Assembly (NCBI GenBank): GCA_007922195.1
Contig: ML681992.1
Coordinates: forward strand, 34,841,968-34,905,967
From: Podocnemis expansa
Taxonomy: Eukaryota > Chordata > Testudines > Podocnemididae
Direction: 5' to 3'
Length of the DNA stretch: 64,000 nt
Of the stretch, positions 45,101-53,919 are shown piece after piece; within the stretch, counting starts at the first letter, position 1, and the number at the start of each line of letters is the position of its first letter. The position numbers and the translations under genes were made by a program. The notes under the pieces were generated by a model. It saw nothing but the letters and a program-made list of their open reading frames with translations, was not told the DNA's origin and searched no databases.

Positions 45101-48069
45101 CCATCTGTGGGTAACATCATCATCTCTGTCAGGAAACATTCAGTTTTTGACTAATGAAAAGAAACCTTAGAGGGATCCAGTTTTCAGAAGGTGCTTGGCA
45201 CTTTCTGCAAAATCACACTCCCTACAGTGTCGCAAGTTGAAAACCCCAAAAGAACTGAGGTAACTTGAAATACTATCTTTTGCATAACAAATAAAACCAA
45301 AGTCCTGTGTACTTTTGGTCATTAATATCTTGTCGCATTTAAATAAAAAAAACAAACAAACAAAATAACCACATTGCCCCTGGCAAAATTCCACTGTAGG
45401 TAATTAAAAGAAGAATTTTAGATAGAAATCAGAACATTGTTTCAGATGGCAATGGCATGCTTCTTTCTTCCTTGCCCTAAACTGCTATGCAAATATTGTT
45501 GTGCGCTGTTAAAAAGACATTATTTTTATGGCCATGAACTCCAACCATGGCTGCATTTCATCTCTGGAAGAAAATGACACCTCGATCGCTTGTATATCAG
45601 TTTATAGAAGACAGCAAGATTCAGAAAACTACCAAGTAAAGAAGCACAGGGCTGCTGTCAATTATCATCATGATAAAAGTTTACTTATTGTTTTGACAAG
45701 AAGCACAGTAGCAGTTTCACACTGAAAAATAAAGCTAAGCATGAAGACCTGATTCTCCATAGAGGCAGGAACCGAAGATAGCAACAATTCCAAATTTTTT
45801 GATGAAGAAATCAGAACTTACTGTGGATTTACATCTGGATTAATCTTTTTCAGTTCCATGATGTCATCTACAGTTTTTTCAATGGCATCTGGATGAACAC
45901 TCACTGAAGTTTGCAACAGCTGGAAATATGTTTTAAGTATATTAAACTACTATAGAAGACAATATTTACTGTGAAATGTGATGCTGATTGAGAGCTTTCA
46001 GATAGACAGCTCCATAAACCCAACTTTCTATCTGCATACAGAACAAATACATGCTGGGCAGCCCTTCCAATTGGTTTAACCCCCCACCTTGATCCTGATC
46101 CTCCTACCTAATCATGAGGGCTTGGCTCATTCTCCCAGGCTAACTCTAGTCCTGCATATCTCTGTGGTGGCTGCCAATTGTGAAGATGATTTGCACAGTG
46201 GACTTTTGTCTAACAGGAACTAGGCTAAGACCACCAGCTCGGAACATATATTTGCATTCTGGCCTCCATTTGGTATTAAGTACCAGAATGCACAGTATAC
46301 AACATAGGCTGGAATCTGGAGAGTTTTCCAAGGTAAACTGACACACTTGGGACATATGGCAATCATACAAGAAAAAAGAATTTTTCTCCAACTCAAGGAC
46401 TTACAAATGATCCCACCACCAACGTTAGAAATGCAAAACCTTTAGAGTGCATTAATGGGAAAGCACCTCCGAACCACTGAATGATCAAAATCTAGCATGA
46501 ACTCAGACAACTTCAAAATAGGGCTGCTCTGGAACCTCGTTTGTCACTTGCACATATGGAGATATTCAGTATGCAAAAGAGAAACATAGAAATGTAGTCT
46601 GAAAGGTTACCTAGTCTAGCCCCACCATGCTGAGGCAGGATTAAGAATACCTTGACCATCTCTGACAGCATCCAACCTGTTCTTAAAATCTCCCAGCAGG
46701 GGATTCTACAACCTTCTGAAGAAAGCTGCTCCTGTGCTTAACTACCTTAATAGTTAAGAATTTTTCCTAATACATCACCTAAATCCATTACTTCTCGTCT
46801 TACCCTCCACAGACTTGGAGAACAATTGATCACTGTCCTCTTTATAAGACTCATATCTGAAGACTATTACTACATCCCCCTCCATCTTGTCTTATCTAGA
46901 CTGGCTGTGCCCAGTTCTTTCAACCTTTCTTCATAGGTCATATTTTCTAAACCTCTTAAAATGTAGGTCCACACTTTCCATTTCCATTAAATGCACTGTA
47001 ACATGTATAGAGTAGATGCCATTTAGTTTATGGTGTGAAATTTTTTTTGTAATGCAGGCATCAATAACTTGCTTTCCAGTGATGCTGGATTTCCCTTCCC
47101 ATACAGAAGTGCATCATTTAAAAATACAGATCATGATCTTGTGCTCTTTGCTTGAACTTGGGCTATGTAGTAGAATGAGAATTTTAACTTTATAGTATAA
47201 GAAGGAGTGAAGCTGTTTTTAATATTTTTTTCATGAACATTTATGAAAACAACGGACAAACACCACACTAGCTAGGTACTTCTACATATTACCCTAATAA
47301 TGGTGAAATAGTAACCTCATTTTCACAGCCAGGGAAACTGAGGCACAAAGGGATTCAATGAATTGCCCATGGTCACACAGGAAGTCTTTGGCAGAATCAG
47401 GAACTGAAACAAGAGCTTCTAAGACTTAGCCGAGTGCCTTAATAAAAGGAAGGAAGGATTATCTTTGGGCTATCTGTCTCCAATACTGCTAAACATCATA
47501 GAAACACAAAAACCAGTTTCCTAATGTTATTTTTTCAGAAAACTCAACCTTAGCTTGCAAAACCACATGCTACGCTAGCCACAAACTTCTGAGCAGAGGT
47601 TGCTATTTATGCTAAAGTGTCAGTCTTTACAGCTTCTGTGAAGTGGGAAAACTAGTGTGCTAATGTTGATAAATGAACACATTCATCTACTGTTAAATTT
47701 CACTTTTACAAATTGGAAAGAGGCATGCTGAGTGGAAAACCATATCAAAGAAAGGGGAAGAGACGTTCACTCACCTTATTTTTTGAATCTCTCAGTGACG
47801 TCTCTGTTAAGAAAACAATTATTTAGAAATGTAATTATTTTAGTTTATTTTCAAGCAAAACAACACACACACAGTGTGTGCATGCATGTATGACATGAAA
47901 AATACCAAGTATTTTACACTTACCTATCTTCATAGTTCTGCTGGCCCCAGGCTTGACGCTGTAACAGATCCTTTGTAATTCACATCGCCCTGTTAACTTC
48001 CTCATCACAAATTTCAGACAGCGCCACAAACATTTGCAGTAGAAGTACAGGCACACCTGGACAAACATT
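20962..48069 (-). CDS. ELMOD1: ELMOD1, ELMO domain-containing protein 1 (ten coding exons; first six codons not found)
   Basis: Spliced minus-strand gene. Exons, 5' to 3': 48069-47924, 47803-47775, 45919-45822, 39547-39418, 36109-35976, 34661-34593, 34160-34137, 28650-28600, 26574-26441, 21134-20962. All introns are GT/AG and all phases join, giving 328 codons and a TAG stop. Vertebrate ELMOD1 is 334 residues, so only about six N-terminal residues are missing. I recognise the family from the start VCLYFYC, the central WCEIGFQGDDPKTDFRG and the end LINM. ELMOD proteins are GTPase-activating proteins for ARF/ARL-family small GTPases. ELMOD1 acts on ARF6 and is needed in inner-ear hair cells. 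The catalytic Arg of the TDFRG motif falls at residue 174 if six residues are added at the N-terminus. No frameshift or internal stop is seen, so the gene looks intact. ELMOD2 and ELMOD3 are less likely because the N-terminus is that of ELMOD1. Confidence 0.97.
21573..21632. repeat. AC microsatellite in the loop of a 12-bp hairpin
   Basis: TGCAAACTTTAC (577-588 of this kb) and GTAAAGTTTGCA (615-626) are perfect inverted arms. CAAG/CTTG extends the arms with one gap. The loop is AG followed by an uninterrupted AC run. Confidence 0.85.
22045..22399 (-). mobile_element. CR1 LINE 3' part (left piece of a split copy)
   Basis: ATAGAATCATAGAAGATTAG, GAGATTCTACAACCTCCCTA and AATGAGACCTCACCAATGCT are the reverse complement of a CR1 3' region. 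It continues after the MITE at 22856. Confidence 0.75.
22400..22855. mobile_element. MITE inserted into CR1 (TGTCCATGGACAG family)
   Basis: It interrupts the CR1 between GTGGAATAAAGAA and TCTGCTGGCAATGC. It ends GTGTAGACGTACCCTCAG, the shared terminal repeat. The interior has TTAGTTTGAATTAATGAAAG-type palindromes and the blocks shared with 222-673. The left terminal repeat is absent. Confidence 0.7.
22856..23340 (-). pseudogene. CR1 LINE reverse transcriptase end (right piece of the split copy)
   Basis: The minus strand reads VVGPDLFNISINDLEDGVGF, then LDRLEGRDRIQSDLSKLKGW and [16 protein letters not shown]. The FADD box is replaced by FTVDT. This is CR1 RT and thumb sequence with substitutions and an internal duplication of LDKLWGV/LDRLEGR type. 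Confidence 0.82.
26441..26574 (-). CDS. ELMOD1: ELMOD1 coding exon, core of ELMO domain (residues about 233-278)
   Basis: 134-bp exon (acceptor ttttcttccag, donor gtaagttt). It encodes GYSFAIVGINITDLAYNLL, then VSGALKTHFYNVAPEAPT and LSHFQQTF, with one base of a split Cys codon. This is the most conserved hydrophobic part of the domain and is essentially identical to the family as I know it. Confidence 0.97.
26575..28599 (-). other. ELMOD1 intron (2.0 kb)
   Basis: Contains one PLE end (26965-27110). Otherwise nothing is recognised. Confidence 0.8.
26965..27110 (+). mobile_element. Penelope-like element end
   Basis: Left edge CTAGAAGAGTAGCCATGCTA, then TTTGACAAAGTGGGTTGAAG, CCCATGAAAGTTTATGCC and TCTTTAAGGTGCCACAGGAC. 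The hammerhead-like core is mutated (GACAAAG for GATGAAG). Confidence 0.6.
28600..28650 (-). CDS. ELMOD1: ELMOD1 coding exon (residues about 216-233)
   Basis: 51-bp exon. The acceptor follows a strong pyrimidine tract (ttttttttcccccag) and the donor is gtaagtat. It completes Ser216, encodes QFSKAEWEKKKFDKAI and gives two bases (GG) of the next Gly. It lies between large introns of 2.0 and 5.5 kb. Confidence 0.95.
30258..30742. mobile_element. Harbinger-type MITE with TTCGAAAC palindromes and GC-rich core
   Basis: TTA occurs on both sides (30255-30257 and 30743-30745). Perfect 16-bp terminal inverted repeat GGCTGTGTTCACACAG. Arms contain several TGTTTCGAAACA units. The core (30470-30700) is very GC-rich, with direct repeats of CAGCGCTGnnCCCCGCCGG. 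The TWA duplication suggests PIF/Harbinger mobilisation. It is non-coding. Confidence 0.8.
31750..32095. mobile_element. Penelope-like element, inverted dimer with 13-bp target duplication
   Basis: AGGGGCTGGAAAG (31737-31749) and AGGGGTTGGAAAG (32096-32108) flank it, one mismatch apart. The left copy is minus (GGGGCAGCTGTGAAAGTCTA to GCATGAGCTTT). The right copy is plus (CTGACAAAGTGGGACTTTCT, GAAAGTTCATG, GTGCCACAGGAC). A spacer of about 165 bp is unlike the family end. Confidence 0.7.
32536..33360. mobile_element. Harbinger-type MITE, 825 bp, TTTCGAAA arms and GC-rich core
   Basis: TTA on both sides (32533-32535, 33361-33363). Left terminus GGGTATGTCCACACAGGGC, right terminus in reverse complement GGCTATGTCCACACACAAGC. 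Arms hold many TTTCGAAA units and direct CCTTTCGAAA repeats. The 400-bp core (32780-33190) is extremely GC-rich and partly self-complementary (CCCTTGCTGGGAGCAGGGGG facing CCCCCAGCAAGGGG). Open frames of over 200 codons here are compositional. Confidence 0.8.
33370..33680 (+). mobile_element. CR1 (L3-like) 3' fragment
   Basis: TGGAACTCACTGCCACAAGG, GATTTGTTATGTGGATAATG, CTTTTCCTAGAGGCAGGTTT and TCTGGCACTAGTCTGATCTG follow the order of the CR1/L3 3' region. Confidence 0.5.
34137..34160 (-). CDS. ELMOD1: ELMOD1 24-bp microexon (residues about 208-216)
   Basis: Encodes the Arg completion, then EVTKEEL and two bases of a split Ser. The acceptor (ttcacaatgaag) has a poor pyrimidine tract and the donor is gtattt, both weak. 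The length of 24 bp is a multiple of three, so skipping it would remove eight residues from the ELMO domain without a frameshift. The match to the family order (R-D/E-I/V-T-K-E-E) and the phase on both sides support the call. Confidence 0.88.
34161..34592 (-). other. ELMOD1 intron (432 bp)
   Basis: Short intron between the 69-bp and 24-bp exons. No repeat seen. Confidence 0.8.
34593..34661 (-). CDS. ELMOD1: ELMOD1 coding exon (residues about 185-208)
   Basis: 69-bp exon with acceptor atctacag. It completes Leu185 and encodes YFAERDSTVAQQVLSDSLQP then KY, with two bases (AG) of a split Arg codon. The donor is gtgcac, weaker than the other donors in this gene. The frame continues correctly into the 24-bp exon 432 bp downstream, which supports this boundary. 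Confidence 0.93.
34662..35975 (-). other. ELMOD1 intron (1.3 kb)
   Basis: AT-rich, no recognised element. Confidence 0.8.
35976..36109 (-). CDS. ELMOD1: ELMOD1 coding exon, ELMO GAP motif (residues about 141-185)
   Basis: 134-bp exon (acceptor cttctag, donor gtaagtag). It encodes LWKCLKPDSPLEARISKQ, then WCEIGFQGDDPKTDFRG and MGLLGLYNL. This is the signature W-x3-GFQG-x2-P-x-TDFRG-x-G block of ELMO domains. The Arg of TDFRG, residue 174 with six missing residues added, is the residue reported as essential for GAP activity. The last two bases (TT) start a split codon that becomes Leu with the next exon. I remember Gln at this place in mammalian ELMOD1. Confidence 0.97.
37935..38219. mobile_element. 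MITE made of consecutive hairpins
   Basis: TTA on both sides (37932-37934, 38220-38222). Left end GGGTATGTCTTCACTG, right end ATGGTAGACTAGGTC. Hairpins in order: GATGGTG/CACCATTG; AGCAGTGAGTA/TGTACTCACTGCT; GCTGAAAGCTAACCACAA/TTGTGGTCAGCTTTCAGC; GTTGCCGGCAGATAC/GTATCTGCCGGTCAAC, enclosing AAGGCAT/ATGCCTT. Almost the whole element can fold. It is non-coding. Confidence 0.75.
38400..38575 (+). mobile_element. CR1 3' fragment
   Basis: GAAATTTTTCCTTGGGGCCA, GGTTGTCCTCCAACCATTTG, GGTACCTCCTCTGAAGCATC and GGAGACAGGATACTGGACTA are the conserved CR1 3' non-coding order. Confidence 0.6.
39418..39547 (-). CDS. ELMOD1: ELMOD1 coding exon (residues about 97-140)
   Basis: 130-bp exon, with acceptor tttttgcttag and donor gtgagtg. 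It completes the split Gln and encodes LGVSLQACLLQIVGYRNLIA, then EVEKLRREPYDSENPQHEEM and LLK. It leads into the ELMO domain. The exon ends on a codon boundary. Confidence 0.96.
41089..41283. mobile_element. hAT MITE with 8-bp target duplication
   Basis: Flanks ATCTTGTC (41081-41088) and ATCTAGTC (41284-41291), one mismatch. The left end is CAGTGGTTCCCAAC, and the right end TGTGAAACACTG is its decayed inverse. GTGGCACAC appears on the plus strand near both ends. 195 bp, non-coding. Confidence 0.75.
41645..41745 (-). mobile_element. Penelope-like element end
   Basis: AAGCAAGGAGTCCATTGGTA, TTAAAGACTAACACATTTAT, ATGAGCTTTCATGGGAG and AATCCCACTTTGTCAGATGC. The core reads CTGACAAAG on minus, a mutated CTGATGAAG. 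Confidence 0.65.
44130..44285 (+). repeat. MIR/CORE-type SINE relic
   Basis: CACAGTGAAATTAATTGATT, TGCTTAAGATCAAGCAGTAG, GTCAGTGCCATGTCTGGGAA and CAGGCCCCCTGGGTCCAGCC follow the MIR core order (GAGGTTAAGTGACTTGC, GTCACACAG, GGGA-TTTGAACCCAGG), strongly decayed. Confidence 0.5.
45043..45060. promoter_or_regulatory. Perfect 18-bp palindrome with D-box (TTACGTAA)
   Basis: CTGTGTTACGTAACACAG is its own reverse complement and centres on TTACGTAA, the site for PAR-bZIP and NFIL3 factors. It lies in an ELMOD1 intron. Function is unproven. Confidence 0.35.
45822..45919 (-). CDS. ELMOD1: ELMOD1 coding exon (residues about 65-97)
   Basis: 98-bp exon after acceptor catatttccag, ending at donor gtaagttc. 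It encodes LLQTSVSVHPDAIEKTVDDI followed by MELKKINPDVNP and two bases of a split Gln codon. This is the helical region before the ELMO domain. The frame is open and matches the family throughout. Confidence 0.95.
46590..46965 (-). mobile_element. CR1-type LINE 3' fragment
   Basis: Plus-strand text AGGTTACCTAGTCTAGCCCC, CTGACAGCATCCAACCTGTT, GGATTCTACAACCTTCTGAA and TCAACCTTTCTTCATAGGTC is the reverse complement of a CR1 3' region. Confidence 0.65.
47300..47455 (+). repeat. MIR SINE
   Basis: CTCATTTTCACAGCCAGGGA, AACTGAGGCACAAAGGGATT and TTGCCCATGGTCACACAGGA are classic MIR core sequence, with GGCAGAATCAGGAACTGAAA following. Confidence 0.85.
47775..47803 (-). CDS. ELMOD1: ELMOD1 29-bp microexon (residues about 55-64)
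   Basis: Encodes ETSLRDSKNK after joining the split Glu codon from the preceding exon, only 120 bp upstream. The acceptor is ttcttaacag and the donor gtgagtg. Its short length was confirmed by frame: 2 + 27 bases, so skipping it would shift the frame. The residues fit the linker between the N-terminal segment and the region ahead of the ELMO domain. Confidence 0.93.
47804..47923 (-). other. ELMOD1 intron (120 bp)
   Basis: Shortest intron. It contains a short AC tract followed by GTGTGTG and TGCATGCATG. Confidence 0.85.
47924..48069 (-). CDS. ELMOD1: ELMOD1 coding exon, N-terminal hydrophobic segment (residues about 7-54)
   Basis: 146-bp exon. The acceptor is cctttaacag and the donor gtaagtg. 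It begins with one base that completes a split codon, then ATG at 48068-48066, and encodes FVQVCLYFYCKCLWRCLKF followed by a basic stretch (MRKLTGR) and KPGASRTMKI. The aromatic, cysteine-rich and basic N-terminus is typical of ELMOD1 and may favour membrane association. The Met matches Met7 of the family rather than the usual start. Because the exon has a good acceptor, I treat this ATG as internal, with the true start on an exon further upstream. It ends with the first base of a split Glu codon. Confidence 0.95.
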
Positions 48070-48274
48070 CTGTTAAAGGAAACATTAAACTGAAAATCTG
48101 AATTTGTCTAAACAAAACAGGGAAAATTATAAGATATATGACTGTATCTCTAAAGACGAAAAACTTTTACACAACGAACACATGGACTCTTAGCCTCAGA
48201 CCCTTCAGTTTACCCAGTTAAATAGCCAAACAATGAAATCAGTTCAGAAAAGAATCTTCAAAAGAATTTTAGAT

Positions 48275-48340
48275 CTATGAATTTTTTCTCCTTTTTATTT
48301 TGTATGTTTTGTACACACACACACGGAGAAAAATTCATAG
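48275..48340. repeat. Hairpin with AC-rich loop
   Basis: CTATGAATTTTTTCTCC (48275-48291) faces GGAGAAAAATTCATAG (48325-48340). The arms match except for one T. The loop ends in an AC run. Confidence 0.7.
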
Positions 48341-48587
48341 AGCTTACACATATAAGCATGCATATATGACTTTGCGAGTATGAGTAAATCTTATTAACGC
48401 CAACAAGAATTATGCCCACATCGGATAGGCAAGGGATGTACAGGCCACAGAATGATTATAGTGCTGTAAAGTCTAGTGAGCCACAAGTCCTTAATTCTAC
48501 ACTCCACTTTGATACAAATTCTCTCTGTGCCCTTTGGCCAGTGTAGCCTTTGGCTATACATATACTGAGCTTACATGCATACGCATA

Positions 48588-49578
48588 TGTTATTCTCTAT
48601 CTATTTAATAGAAATACATCTTTCTTTATACAAGTCTGAGAAACTTTGGTTTTATAGTAGTTCGCTTAGTATAAGTAAGGAGCTTGATACTAGTTCTTTC
48701 TAGAAGCTGACATGCATGTATCCTGCAGATCTTTGCAAGGAGTGACTGTTTGCAAAGACTAAGTTTGCTTAGCAATAGGATGAGATCCTGCAAGCTTTGT
48801 AAACCAAGGTTTGCAAACCAAGGTTTGCATCCGTCTATGCAATAAGAGAAGGCTAAGTAGGTGAGAAGTGAGCATAGGCTGCGCAGAATTTTTGGCAAGT
48901 TGGTTTTTTATCATGCTTTGCAGATAAACAGGTGGAAAACATCTCTGCAAACCCACTGCAAAACCCACAAATAAACAAGAGAATGGAAGAATATGCTAGA
49001 AAATAGACATCAATAGACCCCAGAACCAATAATCTAAGAATACCCCCAGCAATTTCTGGAAAACACCCATATTTGGGCCAGGAAGAATGAGATAATTCGA
49101 TTTATTTTTGGAAGGATGTAAGAGGTAACAACCCGCCCCGTATTGTGCAAAGAGGCTATTTAAAGCCCCAAAATTTGCAGAGGAGTTGAAGCTTCCAGAT
49201 TCTGGCCGATGAATTCAAACAACGCAAGAGGAAACTGCACAGGCCTACGGCAACGCTTTGTCTCACTTCCTTCAGCTAGGTTTCTTTGTTTTATTTTAGT
49301 TGATCAGTTTTAGAATTGTTAGCTCAGTACTTCAACTTATCTTCACTTCGAGTGGGAGTATAACTTTTGCAGATTGGAAATCTTAGTAGTAATACTGTTG
49401 ATAGTTATTACAGAAATGTATTGATGTATTTCTTTACCATTTATTCCACATTGTATTCATTTGTATTCTTATCCATCACTTGCTTTATGCGGCTAGCAAT
49501 AAAGAATTGTTATAAAATCTCAATCTGAGTACTCCTCAACCGCTTGTTTTCGGGGAGGAAGTCCTATTTAATTAACAT
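48588..49578 (+). mobile_element. Possible solitary LTR
   Basis: Candidate ends TGTTATT and ATTAACA form a TGTTA/TAACA inverted repeat. Near 49151 is TATTTAAAGCCCC, a TATA-like box. AATAAA is at 49498-49503, followed by a CTCAATCTGAGTACTCCTC stretch and a G-rich end, the R/U5 layout of retroviral LTRs. U3 has a 14-bp tandem AAACCAAGGTTTGC (about 48800-48830). No target duplication is certain, and no internal genes are seen. Confidence 0.4.
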
Positions 49579-50064
49579 ACCTGTAGTCAATCTGGACTAA
49601 GAACACTTGTCCTTCAAATTGGTTTATACTGGCTATCCCAAATTCCTAAAGAATTACAGAATTTGGCTACAACCAGTCACTCAAACTCTCATTCTAAGAA
49701 GTTAAGGGATTGTGCATACAGATCAATACAATAATGATACTTACCTAATGTCCAGGGGTGCATGAGAATGAAAGGAAAGCAATGAATCCTCCTTTAGCCA
49801 TGTGTTTAAGTGGCTGTACTGAATAAGAGTAATTGCTGAAGAAGGGTCAATGTCTGTACAGTCCTTTGAAAATGGGGAGCAGCAGCTGCTTCTAATGTTT
49901 ACAAGGTCACAGAGGTCTGGATAAGCTTCAGCTCTGATGAGGATTCTGGTTTACATTCATATTAATATTTCATTATTCAAATAAAAATTCTGATTTTTTG
50001 TGTATGTTTATTATGGTATTGCATAAGGACAAATCAAGGATGAAGACTGTACAAACACAAGTAA

Positions 50065-50430
50065 AAGATGGTCCCTGCCACAGAGAGCTTACAGTTTAAA
50101 TAGGCAAGACAAACTACAGCAGGGAACGGATATAAACACACAGAGTGAACTATGTAATGGCAGCAAATGTTACAGGGAAAAAAATATTGTTGTATTTAGG
50201 TTGCAGGGGATAAGCCAGGGGCTGGCAACCTTTGCCAGACTCTGTGCCAGCCTGTCCCCCTAATTCTCAAACGGTGCTACGTGGGGCCTGTGGGGCTGGG
50301 GCAGGGCCAGCAAGGGGAGCAGCCACAGTGCTGAGTAGAGCTGCAGGACCAGCAGCCTTGTGCGTCACTCAGAATAGGCATGCCTGCCATCTTTGGCATG
50401 CTTGTTGGAAGTTGCTTACATACAGGATAA
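50065..50430. mobile_element. MIR-like scrap followed by hAT-type fragment
   Basis: GGTCCCTGCCACAGAGAGCT, then ACAGTTTAAATAGGCAAGAC, is typical of a SINE/MIR relative (to about 50170). From 50216, CAGGGGCTGGCAACCTTTG starts like hAT elements with CAGGGGTTGGCAACC ends, and CTGCCATCTTTGGCATGC is near 50390. The right end is unclear. Confidence 0.45.
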
Positions 50431-51031
50431 CCTAAGTAAAACTACAACAACATGGCCATTAAAATAATTTTTATAATACTGTTAATATTATATTCAGAAA
50501 AATCTTCAGAGCCAAGAAACTTCGAAGAAATCAATCATGTAGTCTTTTTATTGCTGTAAATATGAAAGATTGTATTTTGCAGAGTATCAAATAACTCCCA
50601 TTAGTTTCACTAGGAATGGAGCGAACTGCAAGCATTCAGCTCTCCACAGGATTAGGCCCTAATTTCAGAAGCAACAGTCCAATTATAAAAATAACCCTGA
50701 TAATTAGGAGAATGACTCACTAATTGTCAACTGCATCATATTAAAAGTGCTCAGGAATAGTGACCTGTTAGGTTTCATGCCTCTCGTTCTACTACAATTT
50801 TATGTAATCAATACTATGAAAGTGTCAAGAATACCCCAATTCAGTGTTTTCAGATAATCTATTTTTTTTGCAAAGGTCCAAATATCTTGGCCAAGATCCA
50901 GACTTCAGAGAAAATAAACAACAATAATGATGATCAAGTAAGAAAGTAAAAACATTTTGGAGTTCATTTAACATATTTAGCAACAAACCCCTTATATATC
51001 AAATTCTTGAAGTTAGTTATATTGCAATAAT

Positions 51032-51866
51032 AAGGCCCTGTTTACACTTCAAATGCTTTGGTAGTACAATTATATGAAATTTCCTAATGCAGACATGACT
51101 TAGTACTTCTACACACAGATACTGTCATGTGGGAGCATATTTGCTCAGCACAGCTGCACAACCACTAGGGGGTGGAAGGCACAGGTATGCCAGCCAAGGG
51201 GTGTGTGTGTCTTTTAAACACAGTCCAAACCAACATAATTAAACCAACAAAACTTTGTAGTGTAGACGGGACTATCACCTAAGAGCCTCCTCAAGCAGCA
51301 TCAACTGGCACAGTTCTAGCAGCACCGCATCAATTCACAACAGGTAAAGATCTGTCTGTATAGGCATATTTTACCTAGGTACACTAAGGCCTGGTCTACC
51401 TTAGAAAATTAACATAACAAATCACTCAGTTGTGTGAAAGATCAACCTCTCTGAGTGGACATAGTTATGGTGACCTGAATCCTTGTTTAGACAACACTAA
51501 ATTGACAGAAGTCTTCCATCATCCTGGCTAGTGCCTCTTGGAGAGGTGGTTTACCTAAGCTTATGTCAGCATACGTAGCATCTGCACTGAAGAGCTATAG
51601 CTGTGCCACTGTAGGGTTTTAACTGTAGGAAAATTAAGTCAAAATAACTAAAGATGTGAAGCTAAAGTACATTAAACCCTTTGTGGGTGCTTAGTTCGGT
51701 TTAATTTAATCCCCTCTGAAGGAAGACTGAGATAAAGTGAAGGAAAGCCATTTTACACTTAAATGAGAGTGTTATATGGGGATTAAATGCACTTTAATGT
51801 GCTTTGACTTTAAACCATTTGTTAATTTGGTTTAACTTGATTAACCCTCTTCCTGTAGTCAAGCCC
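51032..51866. mobile_element. Two adjacent Harbinger-type MITEs
   Basis: First: GGCCCTGTTTACACTTC at 51032 to TAGTGTAGACGGGAC near 51270. Second: TAA (51385-51387), then GGCCTGGTCTACC, ending TGTAGTCAAGCCC at 51866 followed by TTA. The second carries CATTAAACC and TTAATGTGC blocks also seen near 57240-57400. They are non-coding. Confidence 0.5.
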
Positions 51867-53763
51867 TTAGTGCTTATGCCACTGGAAGTCTAAATTTTTG
51901 ATTCAGACAAAAAGCCTGAAGACTACGTGATGTGTCACCACCAATATTTGAATTAATAACACAGATCTGGAGAATATCCCAGCAGCTAGCACTACAAAGT
52001 TCTTGCACATTAAAAAAAAAAAAAATAAAAATAAAAGGCAAGGTATTTGCTCCAGTATATTCCAGACAACCAATTTCTTAGGATTCAGAGAAAAAACAAA
52101 ACACTAATCAAGAAAAAAAATCCCACCAAGCAGATGCACAGACCTTTTTAAAGTCTTTGCAGCAGTCAGAAGTATAAATCAGGGGAAAAGGAGCGAACAA
52201 AACGCCAAACAAAGACAATCAAACGTCTTTGTCCAGAATTTCCAGCTCCATCCTTGCAAAAATGAATTCAAAAGCCCTGAGCCACTGTAGCTGTTACTAT
52301 CCTAGATTAGGTTACTCTCACCAAAAAAGAAAACTAAGTCCAACCAGCAAGTGATACATGATGAAGCTGATGGAACACTGAGGAGATTCTCTGCATTCTT
52401 TACTAAAGCAAAATTTCCAGTGACGTAACTAGAAGTTCTATCTACCAGCATCACTGGATGAGAAGGAAATGGAGTAAAGCAAAAATGTTGCTTTTAGATA
52501 ATTGATCTGAGCTGTAAATTAAAGTCACATGCTATTGGTGGCCAGTGCATTCCATGATTATATAATATACTTCTATTTCAGCACTGTCTATAGCCCACAG
52601 TGCTCTCTGCTTGTAGATAAAAGACCCATTTAATTTTAGGCAAGCTGCTGAATTGAAATGTTGATTTCCAACACAGAGAATTACATTTACAAAGAGCATA
52701 GTTAGTTCATTTATAGTTAAATCATTCCCTTAGGGCTTAAACATTACAATTTTTCTCTCGTTACTGGTAAAATTCTGATTTTATGGGGAACAAACATTTT
52801 TGGAAATGGATGAAGTGTCAATAAGATCTCAATAGTTGTGACATTATTCTGCCACTGCCTTTAGGTTCAATGATGAAAAATTCTTATAGCAGTCCAAGGA
52901 CTTCATTTTTTTTCCCTGGTTCAAATTATGTTCACCATTATAATTCTGCATATGACTGGTACTAGGAATGGCTATCACAATCTATAAAATGGGGACAACT
53001 ATACCAACCTGCTTTAAAGAGCATTTGAGATCTACAGATGAAAAGAAAGATAAAAGCTAGATTTTTATTATTAACAAGCAAAGTGATCTATTAAAAATGA
53101 ATTACAGTGTGACAGAATAACAAAGAGATACTGCATATGTGACTTACCATAAAATATTTAACACTGGCTGTTTTTAATAAAGCAGATTGCGCTAATTTTA
53201 ACTAGACAACTAACAAAAAAAATTTGTTTTGTAGATACCTGTAGTGTTATACTACTCGCCCATCTTACCCTTGTGATAGTGGAAGTCTTCTTTACAATGA
53301 GAATGGTATGAACAGTTAATGAAATTTGTTTTCAATGATTTTTTTTATTAAAAATGAATTCTTGCTTGCAGAGATCCTGTAATGAAAGCACACTGATGAG
53401 GAAATGGGCTAGATTTTTATTTTTAAAATAAACTGACAATCTCCTAGACACCAAGAAAAACAAATAGACAGAACTTAAAAAAAAAAAAAATCTAGTGAAG
53501 CATTACATCATGATCACTGAATAGGCTGGCAATGACACACAAACAATTGACTGTAGCAAGACAGCCCAATACATTACAAATTCCTGTGGAAGTAGATTCT
53601 CTATTCTCCCCAAGCCTGTGGTGGGTCTACCTCATGTTTTCCTTATATAAACACACACACACACACAAAATATGTAGAAACTGTTTCACCAATGGCTTGT
53701 GTAGTCATTTACCACTGCTCAGTGGGTGCAACATGATATTTAATCCAATTTCTCCATTTAAAG

Positions 53764-53919
53764 CAGGCCTTGACAAATCAATGTTTCTGATTGCCAGGGT
53801 GACCAGTTTTAGCAGCCTGTTGCCAAGCCCCACTGCAGAAATCTAATGGAGAAGCATGACCTAGCAACCAAAATTAAAATTGCTGGCACCTAGCTGTGAG
53901 CCAAGTTTGTCCAGTCCTG
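53764..53919. mobile_element. hAT MITE with perfect 8-bp target duplication
   Basis: ATTTAAAG flanks both sides (53756-53763 and 53920-53927). Ends CAGGCCTTGACAAAT and, in reverse complement, CAGGACTGGACAAAC. 156 bp. Confidence 0.8.

Larger units (their letters stand above)
39548..45821 (-). other. ELMOD1 intron (6.3 kb, the longest found)
   Basis: Holds a hAT MITE (41089-41283), a PLE end, a MIR-type SINE relic and a perfect 18-bp palindrome at 45043-45060. 39600-41050 and 41760-44130 show nothing nameable. Confidence 0.8.
45920..47774 (-). other. ELMOD1 intron (1.9 kb)
   Basis: Contains a minus-strand CR1 3' region and a MIR SINE. Confidence 0.8.

Noticed and set aside
47835..48068. Reading the N-terminal ELMOD1 exon as a complete 77-residue protein
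   Set aside because: The last part runs through a clear donor (gtaagtg) into intron; the spliced frame fits ELMOD1.
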